A stretch of 10,472 nt of DNA from Fischerella sp. (lineage in GTDB: Bacteria > Cyanobacteriota > Cyanobacteriia > Cyanobacteriales > Nostocaceae). A program made the position numbers and the translations under genes. The notes below the pieces were generated by a model. That model was not told the DNA's origin and ran no database searches. It worked only from the letters and a program-made list of their open reading frames with translations. Location of the stretch: the NCBI GenBank assembly GCA_026419705.1, contig JANZYY010000141.1, forward strand, positions 1 through 10,472, given 5' to 3'. Shown here in pieces: positions 6,413 to 10,472 of this stretch. Each line of letters opens with the position of its first letter. Positions within the stretch are counted from its first letter, which is position 1.

Positions 6413-6466
6413 GATAGGTATAGAATCTAGCGTCTTTTAATTAGAAAAACATAGTATTCAACAGCC

Positions 6467-7690
6467 TTATCCTTTTGTGAAAAGAGTAGGTTCTGGAACA
6501 GCAAGGTTTGCTTTATGACTGTAAGATTTTTGAATTGTGTCTATGGTATTTTTATAAACCTGAGCAAATCTTTCCCTTGTATGATTGCTTCTTGCAAATT
6601 CCCAAGAGTTTATTGCCATCTGTTTTAGCTGCTGTGCAGGTAGATTAGAAATCATTTGAACAGAACTCTTGATTTCTTCAATGGAGCATTCTTTGAAAAT
6701 AACACCATAATCATCACTCACATCCACACTTGCTTCATAACTCACAAGTGGTATAAGACCTGCGTGCATACAATTGATAACGCAACCACCACCACCTTCC
6801 GAACAGGAAGGATAGACAATACCAATACAACTATTGAGAATATTGATAAAATTTTGGCTGTCTAACTCAACCCATCCAACAGTATGAATATTAGGGGTTT
6901 GATAAAGTTCTTTATAGAATTCTTTGACAAAATCCTCTTCTTTGTCGATTGGTCCACAAATAGTTAAATGATAGTCAGGCATTTGTGCAAAGGCATCTAA
7001 AAGCAAATCTAATCCTTTATGAACCAGACCGCCACTACCAAACCAGAGAAAATGCTTGCGACAAGCCTCAAAGTCTTTTTCTTCTGGGCAAGGATAAGTT
7101 ACTTGACTAGATATAGGAACACGATAAAGAGGTTTTTGAGCATATCTGTAGGTACTTAAAGTAAATTCATTACCCAGAACAATAGCACAGTCGGCATGTT
7201 CGATTGCTTTGTTAGGAGCCTCAAATCTACGAGGTATCAGAGTAACGCCTCGTCGTTGTTGTAGCGCCAGTAGCCTGTTGGCTTCAGCTGCATTATGGAA
7301 CAAAAGATGAGCTGTATCTGCATGGAATATTTTTATGCAATCTTTACTTAGGTATGGTGCGCTTCTTTGCAAATTCCAACGAGTTTCAATAAAAAATGCA
7401 TAATCTTTTTGCGGAATAAAGACGTCATTATCAAAACGAATCACATCCACACAATATCCCATTTCTAAAAAAGTCTTTGCCATTTGCAAGCATTCCCAAT
7501 AGTGAGTGTGGGAAGTTGGAATAGGTTCACCTGGCTTTAATAGAAATGGTTTCAGAATATAGGAGATCAGGACATTACCGATGGCAGGACGATTTGGCTG
7601 GAGTGAAACAATTCTTCGTCTTTCTCTGCGACCTTGTATTTTGCCTGCCAAAACGTTAATATTACTTGTGAAGCTATCGAGCCAGTTCAT
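6467..7690 (-). CDS. GT4-like glycosyltransferase with altered EX7E motif
   Basis: A 407-aa GT-B fold glycosyltransferase, presumably cytoplasmic and acting on the polysaccharide repeat unit. A basic leader (GRRERRR, 20-26) precedes the N-terminal domain. The C-terminal nucleotide-sugar domain is clear: FLWFGSGGLVHKGLDLLLDA (214-233), LTICGP (242-247), TVGWV (270-274) and IVYPSCSEGGGGCVINCMHAG (291-311). The EX7E motif starts at E298, but the second acidic position is N306 (codon AAT), with a run of four glycines between. That Glu normally helps hold the nucleotide, so donor binding may differ or the enzyme may form a divergent subfamily. The ATG at 7690 has AAGGGG (7700-7705) 9 nt upstream. 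A 411-nt gap separates it from the oxidoreductase, so it may have its own promoter. Donor and acceptor sugars cannot be assigned. Confidence 0.82.
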   Translation of the reverse strand: MNWLDSFTSNINVLAGKIQGRRERRRIVSLQPNRPAIGNVLISYILKPFLLKPGEPIPTSHTHYWECLQMAKTFLEMGYCVDVIRFDNDVFIPQKDYAFFIETRWNLQRSAPYLSKDCIKIFHADTAHLLFHNAAEANRLLALQQRRGVTLIPRRFEAPNKAIEHADCAIVLGNEFTLSTYRYAQKPLYRVPISSQVTYPCPEEKDFEACRKHFLWFGSGGLVHKGLDLLLDAFAQMPDYHLTICGPIDKEEDFVKEFYKELYQTPNIHTVGWVELDSQNFINILNSCIGIVYPSCSEGGGGCVINCMHAGLIPLVSYEASVDVSDDYGVIFKECSIEEIKSSVQMISNLPAQQLKQMAINSWEFARSNHTRERFAQVYKNTIDTIQKSYSHKANLAVPEPTLFTKG

Positions 7691-7841
7691 TTGTGTCTAC
7701 CCCTTATTGCCATGAATGATGAAAGTTTTTTGAAAACTTGATGATTGAGTTCCTACTGACTGTAGCTGAGGAAAGTTAAGACTGAAGATAGCGTCAATAC
7801 AAATTTCATTACATTTACACAAATAAACATACAGGGTCCGC

Positions 7842-7856
7842 ACCGAAAATTTCGGT
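7842..7856. repeat. Inverted repeat ACCGAAA-A-TTTCGGT
   Basis: Perfect 7-bp arms surround a single central base. It lies 27 nt from the next hairpin. The spacing suggests a paired terminator or a binding palindrome; the function is not shown. Confidence 0.4.
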
Positions 7857-7881
7857 AAGTCAGGTCAGAAAAAGCGAGTTA

Positions 7882-7911
7882 TGACCAGGCGGGAAATTTT
7901 CTGCCTGGTCA
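7882..7911 (-). terminator. Hairpin, possible terminator of the oxidoreductase gene
   Basis: TGACCAGGC (7882-7890) pairs perfectly with GCCTGGTCA (7903-7911), and G-T and A-T pairs can extend the stem inward. On the minus strand a TTTTT tract (7869-7873) follows about 9 nt later, rather distant for a classical intrinsic terminator. It lies 190 nt past the oxidoreductase stop codon. Confidence 0.4.
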
Positions 7912-8101
7912 AGCAAATTTTCGAGAAATAAGATGAGGGTGTTAATCTGTTTTACTAGTTTTAGCTAAAGGTCAAAACTTTACTTTTAGGCTAAATACGC
8001 ACATTGCAGAAGTTAGTGATGAGGAAAACAACAGAGAACGAAAGGTTGATTCAAACAGCAAAGTTGGTTTACCAGACCACTGTTGTAAGTTGCGAGCTTA
8101 G

Positions 8102-9421
8102 CTACTTAACTGAGACTGTCGTCAGTGTTTTAGAAGAAGCGAAATAGGCATTTTGCTCTGCTCTGAGTTTGTCACAAAGCCTGCCTGCTGGTAATTCCAC
8201 ATCATCATAAGTGAGAACTTGATCCTTGGCAATATCTCGCTTGAGACGACACCCCTCGGCTAAACCGATGGGCAGGAGATTTTGTTGTTGGACTATGTTA
8301 GAATTTTCGCATTGTCCGTAGGTCATGTAATAGCCTATGCCATCTAAAGTTTCCCCGGCTTTCAAGTCAATTTTGGCAGTGGTGACAACATCAACAATGG
8401 GACCACCCAAAGGACTAAGAACGTAATCTCCGAAGAGAACCGCACGTGCAACAGAGATTGGCACTTCAAAATGACAAAGGTGATAAGGAGTATAGAAGCT
8501 ATATAGGGGACCTTCACCTAATTTATACAAGTTAAGGTAATGACGTTGTTTGGGATCGTCGTGAGTGCCAAAAACAAAAACTCCTGGACTGGGTTTTGCG
8601 CCAACGACATAATCTACTATGCCACCCAATTCTTTGAGTTGTTCAACGTCATACATTTTGGTCATTTCATCAACATGACCGTCGAAATTGTATCCTAGCA
8701 TTCCTCGTTTGGCGACCTTCATCCCTGTAGCGTTAGCAACGATCGCCTGCTCAAAGGAAATTTTTGTGCCATCAGCAAAGCTGGTGACCATATGAGCTTT
8801 TTGTCCCCAACGCTTAGCAAATGCTTCCTGGGTGGTTGGGTTGCGATATGGGTCTTGTAAACCCTTGATATTACCACATAACAAAGGAGTTAGACCAATA
8901 CTTTTCACAAAGCGGTAGAGGTTCATCTGTACCCCTGGCTGGTCGCCATCACAGGCGGTGAGGATGACACCGGCTTTGTCGGCGTACACTTTCAGAATGG
9001 GCCCGATGGTGCCATCTAGTTCAGCATTCATCATAATCACATGCTTGCGATGAGCGATCGCTTCCATGATGACACGAGCGCCAAACTCAACTGCGCCTGT
9101 CACCTCGATTAAAGCATCGATACCTTCAGCCTGACACAATAACATCGCATCTTCGGTGACTGCATAGCCGCCACTGGCGATCGCGTCTTCTAATGCGGTG
9201 ACAGTCGAAGCGACTTTAAAATTCTCAATTCCCGCTTCTGAGTAAGCTCGTTTGGCTGCATCAATACTGCGGTTAGAGATGGCGACTAACTCCATACCGG
9301 GAACGGAATTAGCAATTTGATTGGCAATTCCTCGACCCATGAAACCAGCACCAATCATTCCCACTTTGATGGGATTACCAGCTTCTGCACGAGCAGCTAA
9401 AGCGCGATCTACAATAATCAT
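8102..9421 (-). CDS. NAD(P)-dependent oxidoreductase with C-terminal SAF domain (homoserine-dehydrogenase-like, DRL-related)
   Basis: The 439-aa protein has an N-terminal Rossmann fold with VGMIGAGFMGRGIA (20-33) and ELVAISNRS as the strand after it. A catalytic middle region contains ACDGDQPG and the GTKISFEQA segment. A C-terminal SAF domain follows (about 345-425: AKIDLKAGETLDG, then RDIAKDQVLTYDDVELP). This is the layout of the COG4091 'predicted homoserine dehydrogenase' family. That family includes Brucella DRL, an enzyme doing the DXR step of isoprenoid synthesis, so the threonine-pathway name should not be taken literally. In a polysaccharide cluster it more likely oxidises, reduces or isomerises a sugar or polyol precursor; that is inference. 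The ATG at 9421 has GAGGAG (9430-9435) 8 nt upstream. The gene contains two HIP1 sites. From memory, a similar gene sits next to rfbC in the Anabaena HEP island. Confidence 0.85.
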   Translation of the reverse strand: MIIVDRALAARAEAGNPIKVGMIGAGFMGRGIANQIANSVPGMELVAISNRSIDAAKRAYSEAGIENFKVASTVTALEDAIASGGYAVTEDAMLLCQAEGIDALIEVTGAVEFGARVIMEAIAHRKHVIMMNAELDGTIGPILKVYADKAGVILTACDGDQPGVQMNLYRFVKSIGLTPLLCGNIKGLQDPYRNPTTQEAFAKRWGQKAHMVTSFADGTKISFEQAIVANATGMKVAKRGMLGYNFDGHVDEMTKMYDVEQLKELGGIVDYVVGAKPSPGVFVFGTHDDPKQRHYLNLYKLGEGPLYSFYTPYHLCHFEVPISVARAVLFGDYVLSPLGGPIVDVVTTAKIDLKAGETLDGIGYYMTYGQCENSNIVQQQNLLPIGLAEGCRLKRDIAKDQVLTYDDVELPAGRLCDKLRAEQNAYFASSKTLTTVSVK

Positions 9422-9474
9422 TATCTAAACTCCTCTACAAATTGTCTGTTTATTCTTGAAGGAAATAAATTCAC

Positions 9475-9594
9475 ATCTTGCACCAATCTCTTATACCAGT
9501 CCTAAGAGCTTGGAGACAGAGTCTCCAAATCCTCGTTACCACCCTTCGAGTAACCAGAGGGCTTAGCCCTTTGAGCAGGGGTATGGTGCAAGAT
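9475..9594. repeat. 120-bp foldback repeat with 11-bp terminal inverted repeats
   Basis: ATCTTGCACCA (9475-9485) and its exact complement TGGTGCAAGAT (9584-9594) bound the element. Inside are further palindromes: TTGGAGAC-AGA-GTCTCCAA (9510-9528), GTTAC/GTAAC (9535-9539 with 9550-9554) and AGGGCT-T-AGCCCT (9558-9570). The whole stretch could fold into a multi-arm structure. It looks like a dispersed non-autonomous repeat of cyanobacteria. No transposase and no clear target duplication are visible. Confidence 0.55.
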
Positions 9595-9635
9595 TATGAG
9601 TCGCTTCTTATTGATATTGATATATTTCACTAGAG

Positions 9636-9665
9636 AAGGTTGTTCCTCCCCAGAGAAACAACCTT
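9636..9665 (-). terminator. Hairpin downstream of rfbC
   Basis: AAGGTTGTT (9636-9644) and AACAACCTT (9657-9665) form a perfect 9-bp stem with a 12-nt loop, 148-177 nt past the rfbC stop codon. No T-run follows on the coding strand, so termination is possible but unproven. Confidence 0.35.
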
Positions 9666-9812
9666 GAGAAATTGTATTAGCTGAGATACTTTTTCTCTTT
9701 GTGAAGATCAAAGCAATAAAATTGCCAATGTAATTGATAGATCCAGTTGGTATATGCATTCCCAGATTCACTTGCTCAACTCATCAATCAATTTTTGAGA
9801 GTAGTTAAATAT

Positions 9813-10370
9813 TTATTTGGGTTGTGTACCGCCGACAGTCATCATTCTCATCAAAGGCCAGTTTGCATCTTTCTCCGAAATTTCTGTTACTTCTAAAGGC
9901 CATTGAATATTAAAAAATGGGTCGTCATAGCGCAAACCTCTTTCATACCCTGGTGTGTAAAACTCGCCAACTTGATACGCCACTTCCGCTCCATCGGTGA
10001 GTGCTTGATAGCCGTGGGCAAACATTTCCGGTACATATAAAGCACGATGGTTTTCTGCGGTTAGTTCCACACCAATATGTTGTAAGAAAGTGGGTGACTC
10101 AGGACGCATATCAATAATTACGTCGTAGATAGCACCTTGAGTACAGCGAACTAATTTAGTTTCTGCTGCTGGGGAAATTTGATAGTGCATTCCCCGTAAG
10201 GTTCCTTTTTTATAGTTGAAAGACAAATTGCACTGAGCAACTACTGGCTTTAAACCGTGTGTTTCAAACTCTTTAGCGCAGAAAGTACGAGCAAAGAAAC
10301 CGCGATTGTCGTGCTTTTGTTCTAGTTCAATAATATATGCGCCTTTGAGTTCAGTTTCGATGAAAATCAT
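9813..10370 (-). CDS. rfbC: dTDP-4-dehydrorhamnose 3,5-epimerase (RmlC/RfbC family)
   Basis: This 185-aa cupin enzyme epimerises dTDP-4-keto-6-deoxyglucose at C3 and C5 on the way to dTDP-L-rhamnose. All family marks are present: HDNRGFFARTF (20-30), TLRGMHYQ (57-64) with catalytic His62, KLVRCTQGAIYDVIIDMR (72-89), YVPEMFAHGYQAL (112-124), Tyr132 at the catalytic tyrosine position in EVAYQVGEFYTP, and RGLRYDDP (144-151) followed by IQWP. The length is normal for the family. I start at the ATG at 10370 because GAGG (10377-10380) lies 6 nt upstream; an in-frame TTG at 10376 would touch that site. It is the most upstream gene seen and could supply rhamnose or a related deoxysugar for the polysaccharide. 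The rmlA, rmlB and rmlD partners are not in this window. A related 3-epimerase activity is possible. Confidence 0.92.
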   Translation of the reverse strand: MIFIETELKGAYIIELEQKHDNRGFFARTFCAKEFETHGLKPVVAQCNLSFNYKKGTLRGMHYQISPAAETKLVRCTQGAIYDVIIDMRPESPTFLQHIGVELTAENHRALYVPEMFAHGYQALTDGAEVAYQVGEFYTPGYERGLRYDDPFFNIQWPLEVTEISEKDANWPLMRMMTVGGTQPK

Positions 10371-10376
10371 GTACAA

Positions 10377-10380
10377 CCTC
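10377..10380 (-). promoter_or_regulatory. Shine-Dalgarno GAGG that fixes the rfbC start
   Basis: GAGG is 6 nt before the ATG at 10370 but has no spacing to the in-frame TTG at 10376. It therefore decides for the shorter protein beginning MIFIETELKG. Confidence 0.7.
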
Positions 10381-10400
10381 GTTGAATGAGTATTATTGGT

Positions 10401-10442
10401 TAGTGGATAGTGGATAGTGGATAGTGGATAGTGGTTAGTGGT
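10401..10442. repeat. Heptanucleotide tandem repeat, six units of TAGTGG(A/T)
   Basis: Four perfect TAGTGGA units (10401-10428) are followed by two TAGTGGT units (10429-10442). Heptamer short tandemly repeated repetitive (STRR) sequences are well known in heterocystous cyanobacterial intergenic DNA. The array lies 31 nt upstream of the rfbC start on the coding strand. Confidence 0.9.
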
Positions 10443-10445
10443 AGA

Positions 10446-10472
10446 TAACTACTAAACTACTAACTACTAACT
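10446..10472. repeat. Second short tandem array, TAACTAC-type, cut by the window end
   Basis: TAACTAC, TAAACTAC, TAACTAC and a partial TAACT follow one another directly after the TAGTGGA array. The two arrays share an ACTA/TAGT core in opposite orientation, so they could pair weakly as a hairpin. Confidence 0.75.

Larger units (their letters stand above)
6022..6466. other. 445-nt gap after the 407-aa glycosyltransferase
   Basis: No intact gene is visible. The gap contains a MITE-like foldback (6268-6412), a small inverted repeat at 6149-6164, and AT-rich sequence. Confidence 0.5.
7691..8101. other. 411-nt gap between the oxidoreductase and the 407-aa glycosyltransferase
   Basis: No open frame worth calling. 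It holds two inverted repeats (7842-7856 and 7882-7911) that may end the oxidoreductase transcript. Beyond them lies about 150 nt of AT-rich DNA that would have to contain any glycosyltransferase promoter. A TTGACG is visible near 7800 on the minus strand, without a matching -10. Confidence 0.4.
9422..9812. other. 391-nt gap between rfbC and the oxidoreductase gene
   Basis: Filled by a foldback repeat (9475-9594) and a separate hairpin (9636-9665). An 89-codon open frame on the minus strand here starts in AT-rich DNA and ends by translating the repeat, so I do not call it a gene. Confidence 0.5.

Noticed and set aside
9502..9771. Minus-strand open frame of 89 codons
   Set aside because: Its C-terminal third is a translation of the foldback repeat at 9475-9594, and the rest has no recognisable domain.

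Overview
This window comes from a filamentous, probably heterocyst-forming cyanobacterium (Nostocales-like). The evidence is four intact HIP1 octamers (GCGATCGC at 3456, 5766, 9054 and 9177), a heptanucleotide tandem repeat of a cyanobacterial type, palindromic intergenic repeats, and a gene set resembling the heterocyst envelope polysaccharide (HEP) island of Anabaena/Nostoc. The key landmark is a hepC-like sugar transferase directly followed by a hepA-like ABC exporter, the hepC-hepA order known from Anabaena sp. PCC 7120. No organism name can be assigned from the sequence alone.

Every gene I accept reads on the minus strand, so transcription runs from high to low coordinates. The order is: rfbC/rmlC-type dTDP-sugar 3,5-epimerase (9813-10370); SAF-domain/DRL-like NAD(P) oxidoreductase (8102-9421); a GT4-like glycosyltransferase (6467-7690); a decayed remnant of another carbohydrate gene (5822-6021); a second GT4 glycosyltransferase (4475-5575); a Wzz/Wzc-type polysaccharide co-polymerase (2219-4447); a possible 40-aa membrane peptide (2004-2126); hepC (573-1391); and the 5' end of hepA (1-322, running off the window). 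Only the second glycosyltransferase and the co-polymerase are tightly spaced (27 nt). The other gaps are 250 to about 890 nt and hold hairpins, a TA-flanked MITE-like foldback (6268-6412) and another foldback repeat (9475-9594).

Together the genes make a plausible envelope-polysaccharide pathway: sugar-nucleotide supply (RfbC, perhaps the oxidoreductase), repeat-unit assembly (two glycosyltransferases and the HepC initiator homologue), chain-length control (Wzc-like protein), and export (HepA).

The unexpected signals are in catalytic residues and decayed genes. HepC has Gln-Asn where phosphoglycosyl transferases carry the catalytic Asp-Glu. The Wzc-like protein has a damaged P-loop and almost no C-terminal tyrosines. 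One glycosyltransferase has Asn for the second Glu of EX7E. A dead N-terminal gene fragment lies between the two glycosyltransferases. A three-copy GCTTAACTAC-type repeat after the wzc-like gene can form two mutually exclusive hairpins. I see no CRISPR array, tRNA, rRNA, transposase gene or integrase.
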